Shown: positions 26,719 to 32,272 of the stretch, piece by piece
Numbering within the stretch: the stretch's first letter is position 1
Layout of the letters: every line of letters begins with the position of its first letter
IMG/VR virus record: IMGVR_UViG_3300017987_000113
Location: 1 to 54,287 of that record
DNA: 54,287 nucleotides
Strand: one strand, 5' to 3'
Origin: a virus
The notes under the pieces: generated by a model
What the model was told of the DNA's origin: nothing
The model's database searches: none
The model's input: only the letters and a program-made list of their open reading frames with translations
Translations under genes and position numbers: made by a program

Positions 26719-26881
26719 TTTTCCGTGTTTTTGGTTTTTGGTTAATATAATCGTAGACAAGCCCCTGCAAAACCTTGCTCATGGTTATACCCCTGCGTTT
26801 GCACAGGAACATGAAAGCCTGCTTGTGAGGGCCCGGCAACCTGAATTCAATACTGCTGTCATTAATCTGTCTGTTCATCAC
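26675..26881 (-). CDS. Ribbon-helix-helix-like small DNA-binding protein
   Basis: 68 residues. One N-terminal beta strand (SSIEFRLPGP) followed by two helices (HKQAFMFLCKRRG and TMSKVLQGLVYDYINQ) gives the ribbon-helix-helix plan of CopG/Arc repressors; the C terminus is basic. It overlaps the SSB start by 44 bases. It may regulate the operon or the neighbouring C-tract region. Confidence 0.55.
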   Translation of the reverse strand: MMNRQINDSSIEFRLPGPHKQAFMFLCKRRGITMSKVLQGLVYDYINQKPKTRKNEGKFQSKRVRSQD

Positions 26882-27011
26882 TGCTTACATTTAATTGTTT
26901 ATAGTTATCCTGGTACCGCTTTGCATGGTCTATGAGTGCCTGGTTAAAAGCCTTCATGGCCTCTGCACCCATAAGCAATACCAACTCTCCATTTTCATCA
27001 TAATACATCAT
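26862..27011 (-). CDS. Small hypothetical protein (49 aa)
   Basis: 49 residues from the tandem ATGATG at 27011: MMYYDENGEL, then a helical part (GAEAMKAFNQALIDHAKRYQ). It overlaps the ribbon-helix-helix gene by 20 bases and follows the preceding gene by two bases, which supports it as a real operon member although it is short. No function proposed. Confidence 0.55.
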   Translation of the reverse strand: MMYYDENGELVLLMGAEAMKAFNQALIDHAKRYQDNYKQLNVSSDEQTD

Positions 27012-27013
27012 AA

Positions 27014-27184
27014 TCAATCCTCCAGCACCTCGCAGTCCACATCTTCAACCTGATCGCCCAAAGAAGCCTGTATCCTTAACAAGCCCGGCCAGTACTGCTC
27101 ACCATTCTCATCAATGTAAATAGTCCTGACCTCCTTTATTTGCTGCGTAGTCGCCCTGCCTATGCTCCGATATCTGTACTTCAT
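27014..27184 (-). CDS. First gene of the leftward accessory operon (56 aa)
   Basis: 56 residues from ATG 27184 (MKYRYRSIGRATTQQIKEVR). The open frame extends upstream to 27268, but the promoter box TATATTTG at 27250-27243 lies inside that extension, so the shorter form is favoured, with a ~50-base leader. The C terminus is acidic (DQVEDVDCEVLED). Family not recognised. Confidence 0.6.
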   Translation of the reverse strand: MKYRYRSIGRATTQQIKEVRTIYIDENGEQYWPGLLRIQASLGDQVEDVDCEVLED

Positions 27185-27242
27185 AATAAATAACTTGTAG
27201 TCACTACAACACCCCACTACATCTGCCACATTTTCATAACCG

Positions 27243-27273
27243 CAAATATATATAAACTGTCCGGACAAAACAA
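27243..27273 (-). promoter_or_regulatory. Bacteroidota-type promoter of the leftward accessory operon
   Basis: Minus strand TTG (27273-27271), 20 bases, TATATTTG (27250-27243). It is placed just right for the operon that starts at 27184 and abuts the C-tract array on its upstream side. Confidence 0.65.
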
Positions 27274-27293
27274 CAAAAACTTATTAACAACCA

Positions 27294-27439
27294 CCCCCCT
27301 AACTCAATAAGACTCCCCTCCGTACTTAGACTACCACCCCCTGCCAGAAACACCCCCCTGCTCCATATATAAACCCCCTATCCCTATTTATATACCACCC
27401 TTTTTACACCCTTGCCAGCCACCCCCTGATGACCCCCCT
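27294..27439. repeat. C-tract array upstream of divergent genes
   Basis: About nine runs of 3-6 C, most ending in CT, at spacings of roughly 10-24 bases. Three are exact CCCCCCT (27294, 27353, 27433). The minus strand is strongly G-run-rich and could form G-quadruplexes with long loops. The tract fills most of the gap between the leftward promoter and the rightward gene at 27510, so it is a candidate operator or replication-control region. Confidence 0.55.
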
Positions 27440-27446
27440 GTCCTTT

Positions 27447-27469
27447 TGCAGAAATCAAATCAATCTGCA
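27447..27469. repeat. Short inverted repeat upstream of 27510 gene
   Basis: TGCAGA and TCTGCA separated by 11 bases. It could be an operator or a leader hairpin of the rightward gene, 40 bases before its ATG. Confidence 0.35.
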
Positions 27470-27509
27470 TGAAATCATTTTTATTTATTAATTACTAAAT
27501 TTTATTATT

Positions 27510-27830
27510 ATGCCAGAAACATTTAACAGGCCAGAACCGAGGAGACTCGCAACGTTCGAACCAAACATGGAACCAACAACTCTCGAGCATGAGAGTGATG
27601 GTAGGAATGCTGATTATCCTGTCTACCGCAAGGTAGCTGAGGAGACTGAGTGGAAAAGCTTGATTCGTGTGAACTTACCAGCAGTGTCCGCATTGCAGGA
27701 AGTACATGCAGAAGAGCCAATCCTTATCAACAACGAAGGTGAAATTGCTGGCGTCAATGAAGAATGTAAAATCAATCCTGAAGTTACATTCACATCTGAC
27801 GGTATCGGCAACCTGCAGTTAGCATCCTAA
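27510..27830 (+). CDS. Stand-alone hypothetical protein (106 aa)
   Basis: 106 residues, acidic, soluble, no motif recognised. The N terminus is Pro/Glu-rich (MPETFNRPEPRRL); the C-terminal half looks beta-rich (VTFTSDGIGNLQLAS). Its base composition is richer in G+C than its neighbours. It has its own strong terminator at 27849-27877 and an A/T-rich leader, so it is probably a monocistronic, highly expressed gene. It is the first rightward gene after the C-tract array, a place often used by early take-over proteins. Confidence 0.65.
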   Translation: MPETFNRPEPRRLATFEPNMEPTTLEHESDGRNADYPVYRKVAEETEWKSLIRVNLPAVSALQEVHAEEPILINNEGEIAGVNEECKINPEVTFTSDGIGNLQLAS

Positions 27831-27848
27831 TTATCCGAAAGGAATACA

Positions 27849-27877
27849 AAGCTGGTGTAACAGCCAGCTTTTTTTTA
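27849..27877 (+). terminator. Intrinsic terminator after 27510 gene
   Basis: Perfect stem AAGCTGG / CCAGCTT with an eight-base loop followed by eight T. Confidence 0.85.
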
Positions 27878-27881
27878 TCGT

Positions 27882-28006
27882 GCTCCACCGACGGAGGCTA
27901 TGAAGGAGCTTGGAAACAATATCCTTTACCCAATCTATGTAAGAGTAGAATGCACTGGTAACGTAACCTATCAGTGCTTTCACTCTTGCTCTGCCCACCA
28001 AGGATA
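27882..28006 (+). ncRNA. Structured RNA candidate after the first terminator
   Basis: No open frame that looks real on either strand. Complementary segments: GCTCC / GGAGC (27882-86, 27905-09), TATCCTT / AAGGATA (27920-26, 28000-06) enclosing a long hairpin AGAGT..GCACTG / CAGTGC..ACTCT (27942-57, 27972-86). The hairpin loop contains AACGTAACC, which recurs in the next RNA candidate at 28371. Strand and ends are uncertain; no T tract follows. Confidence 0.35.
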
Positions 28007-28050
28007 GGAGTGTTATCATCTATAGGGGGATATCACATACTGGTCTATAG

Positions 28051-28070
28051 TAATATATTAACATATATTA
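28051..28070. repeat. A/T-only imperfect palindrome
   Basis: TAATATATTA followed by ACATATATTA, nearly self-complementary, in a gene-free stretch. Possible DNA unwinding or protein-binding site. Confidence 0.3.
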
Positions 28071-28115
28071 ACTACGTGAGGTGTATTATAACTGGTTGAT
28101 GTTGGTTAGGACAGC

Positions 28116-28337
28116 TTATTTATTTTGATTTGGCTGTTTTGTGTGTTTATCGGGGTAAATTACCAAGTGATTTCTGATAAATACCTGGTGTCTGCATAAC
28201 ATGGAGGTGCAGATGTTGTTTGTGAAGTAGTGAAGTATCTTGTGTACTTGTTGTTTGGTAAGGGATCTATACAGTATGGGATCTTTTTGTTTAAGATAAT
28301 TATAGGTGTGATCTACATAGTCCTCTGTGTATTTCAT
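28116..28337 (-). CDS. Isolated small basic protein on the opposite strand
   Basis: 73 residues, MKYTEDYVDHTYNYLKQ..., a helical first half and a basic beta-like part (HQVFIRNHLVIYPDKHTKQP). The pattern of a helix ending in a V-x-I/V-x-N-x-x-V/L-x-I strand is weakly reminiscent of HU/IHF-like small phage proteins. It is read against all neighbours and has its own promoter four bases before the ATG. No clear terminator is visible. Confidence 0.5.
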   Translation of the reverse strand: MKYTEDYVDHTYNYLKQKDPILYRSLTKQQVHKILHYFTNNICTSMLCRHQVFIRNHLVIYPDKHTKQPNQNK

Positions 28338-28341
28338 ACTA

Positions 28342-28371
28342 CAAAGATATAAAAAGGATAGATAGGGTCAA
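28342..28371 (-). promoter_or_regulatory. Bacteroidota-type promoter of the 28116-28337 gene
   Basis: Minus strand TTG (28371-28369), 19 bases, TATCTTTG (28349-28342), ending four bases before the ATG. It overlaps the first 20 bases of the structured RNA candidate on the other strand. Confidence 0.6.
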
Positions 28372-28478
28372 CGTAACCCGAGGCAGGCGTGTCCGGTGGA
28401 GATTTAGGTTCGAATCCTAACAGTCCAGGAAGCTGGCTGTAGAATAAAGGCATTTCGCTACCATTGTCTATCCTTTTT
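28351..28478 (+). ncRNA. Structured RNA candidate with a tRNA-like T arm
   Basis: A 12-pair closing stem (28351-28362 with 28467-28478, core GGATAGA / TCTATCC) ends in a T run, so the RNA would be closed and terminated by the same stem. Inside are GGGT / ACCC (28365-68, 28376-79), a T-arm-like hairpin TTAGG-TTCGAAT-CCTAA (28404-28420) with the canonical TTCGAAT loop, and CCAG-GAAG-CTGG (28425-28436). It does not fold into a whole tRNA: there is no matching acceptor or anticodon arm. It may be a tRNA mimic, a permuted remnant or a new phage RNA. Confidence 0.5.
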
Positions 28479-28505
28479 TCCCTTGAACACTAATAAACTA
28501 AATAT

Positions 28506-28510
28506 AGGAG
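28506..28510 (+). promoter_or_regulatory. Shine-Dalgarno AGGAG for 28519 gene
   Basis: AGGAG eight bases before ATG 28519; it decides the start against an upstream in-frame TTG at 28483. A matching AGGAGA lies before the ATG at 28847. Such sites are rare in this window. Confidence 0.6.
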
Positions 28511-28518
28511 ACATTACA

Positions 28519-28821
28519 ATGCTTAAAACTTTAATCACAATTACACCTAATGATGAGGTAACAGATCCTTTTGCATGGACTAATCAGATTACTACCTGGG
28601 TTTTGAATGAGCAAACTATTAATATGCTTGGTTACTCCAAAAGAGAGGTAGAACTGTATAACTATTATGTAGGATGCCTTAAAGTATTTGTTAGTGCAGA
28701 GTTGCATGAACAATTTATTACTACCTTAAATGAGGCTTCTGGTTGTGATTTCAGGTATATGATCAAGCACCTTACACCTGCTGAATGTAAGCTCTTAAAG
28801 AGAATGAAAGCATACGCATAA
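28519..28821 (+). CDS. Hypothetical protein (100 aa)
   Basis: 100 residues from ATG 28519 with a good ribosome-binding site. Helical, soluble; contains WVLNEQTINMLGYSKREVEL and a C-terminal LTPAECKLLKRMKAY. No family recognised. It follows the structured RNA by 40 bases and is the first of a run of small rightward genes. Confidence 0.65.
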   Translation: MLKTLITITPNDEVTDPFAWTNQITTWVLNEQTINMLGYSKREVELYNYYVGCLKVFVSAELHEQFITTLNEASGCDFRYMIKHLTPAECKLLKRMKAYA

Positions 28822-28846
28822 TAACCAATTAACAGGAGATACAACA

Positions 28847-29173
28847 ATGAGTATAACTAAAGCTGTAAAAACAGAAGATCATTTAGGTAATCAAGTGCCT
28901 GTAAATCCCTGGAAATTGGGTATGGATATTCAGTGTTCACAGGACACTGCTCTAATCAGGACAGGTGAAATACATACTGTCCTTTTTAATAAAGGCAGGT
29001 ATTTTGAAACAACTATCCATGATGCTAATTTAAGGCGTTATATCGCACAAGCTATCAAGTCTAAGATAAAGTATAAAACTATGATAGTTGACAGCTGGAG
29101 AAAGCTCGAAGCTTTTGTTAAAGCTATGAATAACAAAGGATATTATATAAAGATAAATATTGACTGGATTTAA
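28847..29173 (+). CDS. Hypothetical protein (108 aa)
   Basis: 108 residues, preceded by AGGAGA. Mixed alpha/beta with GYYIKINIDWI at the C terminus; no cysteine cluster or membrane segment. It shares with the preceding gene a near-identical leader (AGGAGAyA...ACAATG), which suggests a duplicated or co-regulated pair. Function unknown. Confidence 0.65.
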   Translation: MSITKAVKTEDHLGNQVPVNPWKLGMDIQCSQDTALIRTGEIHTVLFNKGRYFETTIHDANLRRYIAQAIKSKIKYKTMIVDSWRKLEAFVKAMNNKGYYIKINIDWI

Positions 29174-29194
29174 ATTAAACTAATACATAAAGCC

Positions 29195-29290
29195 ATGGAA
29201 AAAGAAACGTTACTTAACGGACTAACATTTTTACTGATAGCACTGCTTGTTATTACTTCCGCAATAGCAGCTGTTGCTTTCTGGTTTTAG
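29195..29290 (+). CDS. Small single-pass membrane protein (31 aa)
   Basis: 31 residues: MEKETLLNG followed by one hydrophobic helix (LTFLLIALLVITSAIAAVAF). The ATG sits in the recurrent context AAAGCCATG seen before other genes of this cluster, which supports translation. Very small membrane proteins of phages often block host functions or superinfection, but nothing here shows which. Confidence 0.5.
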   Translation: MEKETLLNGLTFLLIALLVITSAIAAVAFWF

Positions 29291-29292
29291 GC

Positions 29293-29363
29293 AGTGATAC
29301 GGGCCACGTAGGTATAAGTATCCTGCCTGGACTGATCACTAACCACACACAATATTTTTTTTT
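29293..29363 (+). terminator. Long nested hairpin followed by T9
   Basis: Outer pair AGTGAT / ATCACT (29293-98, 29335-40) with inner CCA..AGG / CCT..TGG pairs, then nine T at 29355-29363, 14 bases further. Possibly a terminator or an RNA structure between the 31-residue gene and the next gene; the gap to the T run makes an intrinsic terminator uncertain. Confidence 0.4.
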
Positions 29364-29367
29364 ACAA

Positions 29368-29406
29368 GGTAATGATGGGCAGTCTTAGGACTGCTCTATT
29401 GTTACC
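29368..29406 (+). promoter_or_regulatory. Leader hairpin just before 29422 start
   Basis: GGTAA / TTACC encloses GGGCAGTC-TTAG-GACTGCTC, a stable stem ending 15 bases before the ATG. Candidate translational control element. Confidence 0.45.
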
Positions 29407-29421
29407 ACAACATTGTTAGTT

Positions 29422-29649
29422 ATGAATAAGAAACATCTTAGAGATATTTGTAAGATAGGACAGGGTAAGCTTTGTTGCAGATACCTGGTAGTAGGTGGCA
29501 AGGGCTTTGAATGCTCTAAGCATACCGATACTAAAACATATATTGATGCCAGGGTAAAGGCTAAGAGTATGAATGCTCGGGGAGATAACTGTAAAGGATA
29601 TCCTGCTGAAGAATCAATCAGAGTACTTAATAATGATCCAGCTGAATAA
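29422..29649 (+). CDS. Small Cys-containing protein (75 aa)
   Basis: 75 residues from ATG 29422 (an in-frame TTG at 29413 is less likely). Pattern CKIGQGKLCCRYL, then FECSKH and DNCKGY, spaced so that four or five cysteines could bind zinc. This resembles small phage proteins of the QGxxCCRYL type that I have seen without a known function. It has a hairpin in its leader. Confidence 0.6.
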   Translation: MNKKHLRDICKIGQGKLCCRYLVVGGKGFECSKHTDTKTYIDARVKAKSMNARGDNCKGYPAEESIRVLNNDPAE

Positions 29650-29662
29650 ATAAATTAAAGCC

Positions 29663-29833
29663 ATGAGAAAGCCAAAAAAACATTTCACTGAGAGAGACCA
29701 AAGCAGAAGGTGTGTTGTCTGCAGAAGGCCTCTAAAATTAAATCTATTAGCTACCAGACCTGATGCTACACACTGCTACAAGCACTGGAAGGAGCTTAAA
29801 TTATCTAACTCTAAAAAACATTCAAAGCCATGA
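29663..29833 (+). CDS. Small basic zinc-knuckle protein (56 aa)
   Basis: 56 residues, very basic, with CVVC (residues 18-21) and a later Cys/His pair (THCYKH) that could form a CCHC or CCCH zinc site. Starts in the AAAGCCATG context and ends in an ATGA overlap with the next gene. Probably nucleic acid binding. Confidence 0.55.
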   Translation: MRKPKKHFTERDQSRRCVVCRRPLKLNLLATRPDATHCYKHWKELKLSNSKKHSKP

Positions 29834-30306
29834 AAGAAAAAAGAGCAACATTATTTATCATTTTTGCAGTAAATGTGATCCTGATAACAACATTGGTGAT
29901 CATATATTACACAACACCTCTGGATAACCTGCTTACCTATGGTCGGACAGGTGCATTCTGGGTGTTGCTTACCATTGAATTGATCATCCTGGGTGTAACC
30001 TTGCCATTTTGGGGAACATTATTATTCTACAGAATCAGACCTCCTAAACTCAGTGATCTGTATAAAGAGTTTGGGCAGGTAATGACTGTATACTTCAGCT
30101 TTATGATCGTACAGCTTTTGGTGATTATAATATTATGGGATGTTAAGTATTCCTTTAACCATGTAGTTCCTGATCGATTATACTGGTTTATGCACGATAT
30201 TAACTATCATGCCGGTATCGCACTGATATGTTCAGTTGCTATCCTTATGATCGCTATTTACAGAGGCACAAGACGTACTATTCCAAAAGAGACAAGCTAT
30301 GACTAA
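29830..30306 (+). CDS. Integral membrane protein (158 aa)
   Basis: 158 residues with about four hydrophobic helices: TLFIIFAVNVILITTLVIIY, FWVLLTIELIILGVTLPFW, VYFSFMIVQLLVIIILW, and IALICSVAILMIAIY. It overlaps both neighbours by 4-8 bases. No catalytic motif. Part of a cluster of small membrane proteins (29195-31069). Confidence 0.65.
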   Translation: MKEKRATLFIIFAVNVILITTLVIIYYTTPLDNLLTYGRTGAFWVLLTIELIILGVTLPFWGTLLFYRIRPPKLSDLYKEFGQVMTVYFSFMIVQLLVIIILWDVKYSFNHVVPDRLYWFMHDINYHAGIALICSVAILMIAIYRGTRRTIPKETSYD

Positions 30307-30514
30307 GCCTATGCAAATTGTAAAGGGCAATCGTATTGCTTTTGACTCTGCAGACAACAGAGTAAGGGGAACAGTTACTTATGTAGGTAGCTATTATTTT
30401 TATTTAACCCTTGAGACTACCTTTACAACCTGTGCTACGTGGAAACCAGGTGAAAGCAAAATGTTTACTTTTAATTCTATAACTAATCTTAAACAATTAA
30501 AACCAAAGCCATGA
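30299..30514 (+). CDS. Small soluble protein (71 aa)
   Basis: 71 residues, basic, beta-rich (AFDSADNRVRGTVTYVGSYYFYLTL); a compact beta-barrel size. Overlaps the next lipoprotein gene by four bases (ATGA). Function unknown. Confidence 0.55.
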   Translation: MTKPMQIVKGNRIAFDSADNRVRGTVTYVGSYYFYLTLETTFTTCATWKPGESKMFTFNSITNLKQLKPKP

Positions 30515-30642
30515 AAAAACTTATTTTTCTTTTTCTTATTATCTGTATGCTTGCATTGATGAGCTGTCAGAGTAGCCGGTGTACTACCGGGTGTCTTACT
30601 CCGGAACACAAAAGATTTCAAACATCACACTGCAGAAGATGA
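30511..30642 (+). CDS. Small lipoprotein (43 aa)
   Basis: 43 residues: signal KLIFLFLIICMLA followed by a lipobox LMSC (Cys at residue 19) and a short Cys-containing tail (SRCTTGCLTP). This is the plan of phage lipoproteins such as superinfection-exclusion Llp-type or Rz1-type o-spanins. Starts in AAAGCCATG context and overlaps the next gene by ATGA. Confidence 0.6.
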   Translation: MKKLIFLFLIICMLALMSCQSSRCTTGCLTPEHKRFQTSHCRR

Positions 30643-30854
30643 TACCTGAAGATAGTTTCCTATTGCTTATAGGAGGGGGAGTACTGCTATTGCTGTTTCT
30701 CTCCTTCCTTCAGTTTATCAAGCTGCCCTGGCGTAGAACATCTACAGGCAGACGTACTGATAAAATCGAATGGCTGGTTGTTACCTGCACATTACTCTAT
30801 ATTTTCATATCAATATTTTTGAGGTTAATACAAATAGCAAAGCAGATATTATGA
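30639..30854 (+). CDS. Membrane protein (71 aa)
   Basis: 71 residues from the ATG at 30639 (MIPEDSFLLLIGG); an upstream frame extension to 30579 lies within the lipoprotein gene. Two hydrophobic helices (FLLLIGGGVLLLLFLSFLQF and WLVVTCTLLYIFISIFL) flank a basic loop. Overlaps both neighbours by four bases. Confidence 0.6.
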   Translation: MIPEDSFLLLIGGGVLLLLFLSFLQFIKLPWRRTSTGRRTDKIEWLVVTCTLLYIFISIFLRLIQIAKQIL

Positions 30855-31069
30855 ACTATAAATGGAACTGGAAAAAGTATATTCTCTATACAATCAGTAT
30901 GCTGGTTATTGTTATGGCTCTGGGCAACTTTATGAGCCTGTATGCAGACCGTGATGAGCGTGGAGCTGCTTTAGGGTATCTGATCATTGCAGTTATCGTA
31001 GTAGCCTTTATATGGCTCTTAAGGTATGCTATTATAAAACATAAACAAAAGAGACCACCAAAAACTTAG
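30851..31069 (+). CDS. Membrane protein (72 aa)
   Basis: 72 residues from ATG 30851. Two hydrophobic helices (YILYTISMLVIVMALGNFM and LGYLIIAVIVVAFIWLL) and a basic C terminus (IIKHKQKRPPKT). Last gene of the small membrane/lipoprotein cluster before the RNA-rich gap. Confidence 0.6.
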   Translation: MNYKWNWKKYILYTISMLVIVMALGNFMSLYADRDERGAALGYLIIAVIVVAFIWLLRYAIIKHKQKRPPKT

Positions 31070-31343
31070 GTGTTGTTGTAAATACTTGCCGCAGTGAAGA
31101 AAGTAACTGAAAGATACTGGTTAGGTTTTAAACCGAGCAAGCATGAGTAGGGTTTAGGCAGTCATTAAGGAGTACCTGCAAAGGATACTTAGCAAGACAG
31201 AACGTTTTAACAGCCAAAACGGTGTAGATGTACTGGTGGCCACAGAGGATCTACCAACAACACTTATGATATTCCAAACCAGGCTGACTAAGTGGAGTTA
31301 GCTGTTAAGAGAGGGGTGAAGTATAGTAACCTCTCTCTTTTTT
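31070..31343 (+). ncRNA. Structured non-coding stretch ending in a terminator
   Basis: No convincing open frame. Local stems include GGTTT / AAACC (about 31117), CGTTTT / AAAACG (about 31202), GCTGACT / AGTTAGC (about 31283) and a terminator AGAGAGG / CCTCTCT followed by CTTTTTT (31308-31343). The density of hairpins and the terminal T run suggest a transcribed structured RNA of up to 270 bases. Its start is unknown and it could instead be the 3' untranslated part of the membrane-protein operon. Confidence 0.4.
31306..31343 (+). terminator. Intrinsic terminator
   Basis: AGAGAGG (31308-31314) pairs with CCTCTCT (31330-31336), followed by CTTTTTT. Confidence 0.75.
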
Positions 31344-31351
31344 AAACTTAT

Positions 31352-31456
31352 AGATCTGAGAGGCCGAGCAGACGAGGCCAAGAACACTCTGCAATAATGG
31401 TGTCTATGAAACAGTGCTGAGAGGCACAGACGGCCTGGCACCCTCAGATCTTTTTT
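31352..31456 (+). ncRNA. Structured RNA candidate closed by its terminator stem
   Basis: AGATCTGAG (31352-31360) pairs perfectly with CTCAGATCT (31443-31451), the latter running into six T. Inside are AGGCC / GGCCT pairings and ACAC / GTGT hairpins. The plan, a 9-12 pair closing stem abutting a T run around ~85-105 bases of structured RNA, is the same as for 28351-28478, though the sequences are unrelated. No open frame of note. Confidence 0.45.
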
Positions 31457-31469
31457 ACGAACTTTAGCA

Positions 31470-31494
31470 CTCCGAAAGGAGATCATATTTTTTT
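31470..31494 (+). terminator. Small GAAA-loop hairpin with T7
   Basis: CTCC-GAAA-GGAG (31470-31481) followed by ATCATATTTTTTT. Short stem with a stable tetraloop; weak terminator or RNA hairpin. Confidence 0.35.
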
Positions 31495-31521
31495 ATTCAT
31501 AGTTTTCAGATTTTAAGTTTA

Positions 31522-31553
31522 AGGAGGCAGTATAGTTACTGTCTCCTTTTTTT
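31522..31553 (+). terminator. Intrinsic terminator upstream of the RAMP-like gene
   Basis: AGGAGGCAGT / ACTGTCTCCT (one G-T pair) around a six-base loop followed by seven T. It is the third terminator-like element within 250 bases, so the gap 31070-31599 probably holds more than one short transcript. Confidence 0.75.
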
Positions 31554-31599
31554 ACGTCTTCAAGTTAATTTAATATATTACAAACCAAAATTATCTATT

Positions 31600-32235
31600 A
31601 TGTTATTAACTATTCCTAAAATTAAAAGCTTGGAGTATAGGTTTAAGATACGTAGTATCTCACCATACCTCCAGCACAAAATGAATGATCAAGACCTTCA
31701 AGAGTGGCTTGAGCACAGGGGTCATATCATCGAAAACAAAAGACAAAACATTCCTCACGAAATAATGGCTGATTTTCACAGCTATATTGATGAGGATGGT
31801 AAGTATTACTTTCCGACAAAACATCTCAAGCAATCGCTTGTTGGTGCCGGAAGACTGACTAAAGGAAAGGTAGGTAATTCTACACGATCACTCACAAATG
31901 TTGTAGCTGGTATGTGGAGAATAAAACCTGAAAGAATTTATATCGGTCACTGGGATAGTATTATGATTGAATCTGCAATAAATCACAGTGTAAAGGCCAG
32001 GGTGTTACCTATAAGACCTCAATGGGATTGTCTGGAATTTGAATTCTTCTTAACAGTAATGAACGACACTATGACAGATAAAACCGTCGTAAAGATCGTA
32101 CAGGACTCAGGACTATTTCAAGGGATAGGAAACTACCGGCCTGAACACAAGGGAGAGTTCGGTATGTTCGAGATTGTAGAAGCTGAAAGGCTGACAACAA
32201 AAGCAAAAGGAAGACCTAAGAAAACAGCTGCTTAA
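31600..32235 (+). CDS. Cas7/RAMP-like RNA-binding-fold protein
   Basis: 211 residues. The plan fits a RAMP (Cas7-like) fold: an N-terminal ferredoxin-like strand ending in ISPYLQHKM (19-28), an insertion (YYFPTKHLKQSLVGAGRLTKG, about 69-89), a second strand (RVLPIRPQWDCLEFEFFLTV, about 134-153) and a glycine-rich loop GLFQGIGNYRPEHKGEFG (171-188) as in RAMPs. Phages and plasmids carry a widespread family of such single-domain Cas7-like proteins whose function is not established. The C terminus is basic (KAKGRPKKTAA). It is monocistronic, flanked by terminators, and lies directly before the pentanucleotide array, which is a notable association. Confidence 0.5.
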   Translation: MLLTIPKIKSLEYRFKIRSISPYLQHKMNDQDLQEWLEHRGHIIENKRQNIPHEIMADFHSYIDEDGKYYFPTKHLKQSLVGAGRLTKGKVGNSTRSLTNVVAGMWRIKPERIYIGHWDSIMIESAINHSVKARVLPIRPQWDCLEFEFFLTVMNDTMTDKTVVKIVQDSGLFQGIGNYRPEHKGEFGMFEIVEAERLTTKAKGRPKKTAA

Positions 32236-32241
32236 TAGCAT

Positions 32242-32272
32242 AAAGGGGAGGCTTTAATAGTTTCCCTTTTTT
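32242..32272 (+). terminator. Terminator-like hairpin after the RAMP-like gene
   Basis: AAAGGG / CCCTTT with a 16-base spacer followed by six T. Read-through beyond it would transcribe the pentanucleotide array. Confidence 0.55.

Noticed and set aside
26718-26760. Earlier start for the SSB gene at 26760
   Set aside because: It adds 14 residues lying in the upstream gene and not expected from SSB-like relatives.
27185-27268. N-terminal extension of the 27014 gene to 27268
   Set aside because: The promoter box TATATTTG lies inside it, so it would not be in the mRNA from that promoter.
27294-27439. Classical G-quadruplex cluster
   Set aside because: G runs on the minus strand are there, but loops are mostly longer than seven bases, so a strict G4 is not assured; kept only as a C-tract array.
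27523-28019. Minus-strand frames opposite 27510 gene and the 27.9 kb RNA stretch
   Set aside because: Composition unlike proteins of this genome, no start context, and they overlap a terminator.
28404-28428. tRNA gene at the TTCGAAT loop
   Set aside because: Only a T arm is present; there is no complementary acceptor strand at the right distance and no anticodon arm.
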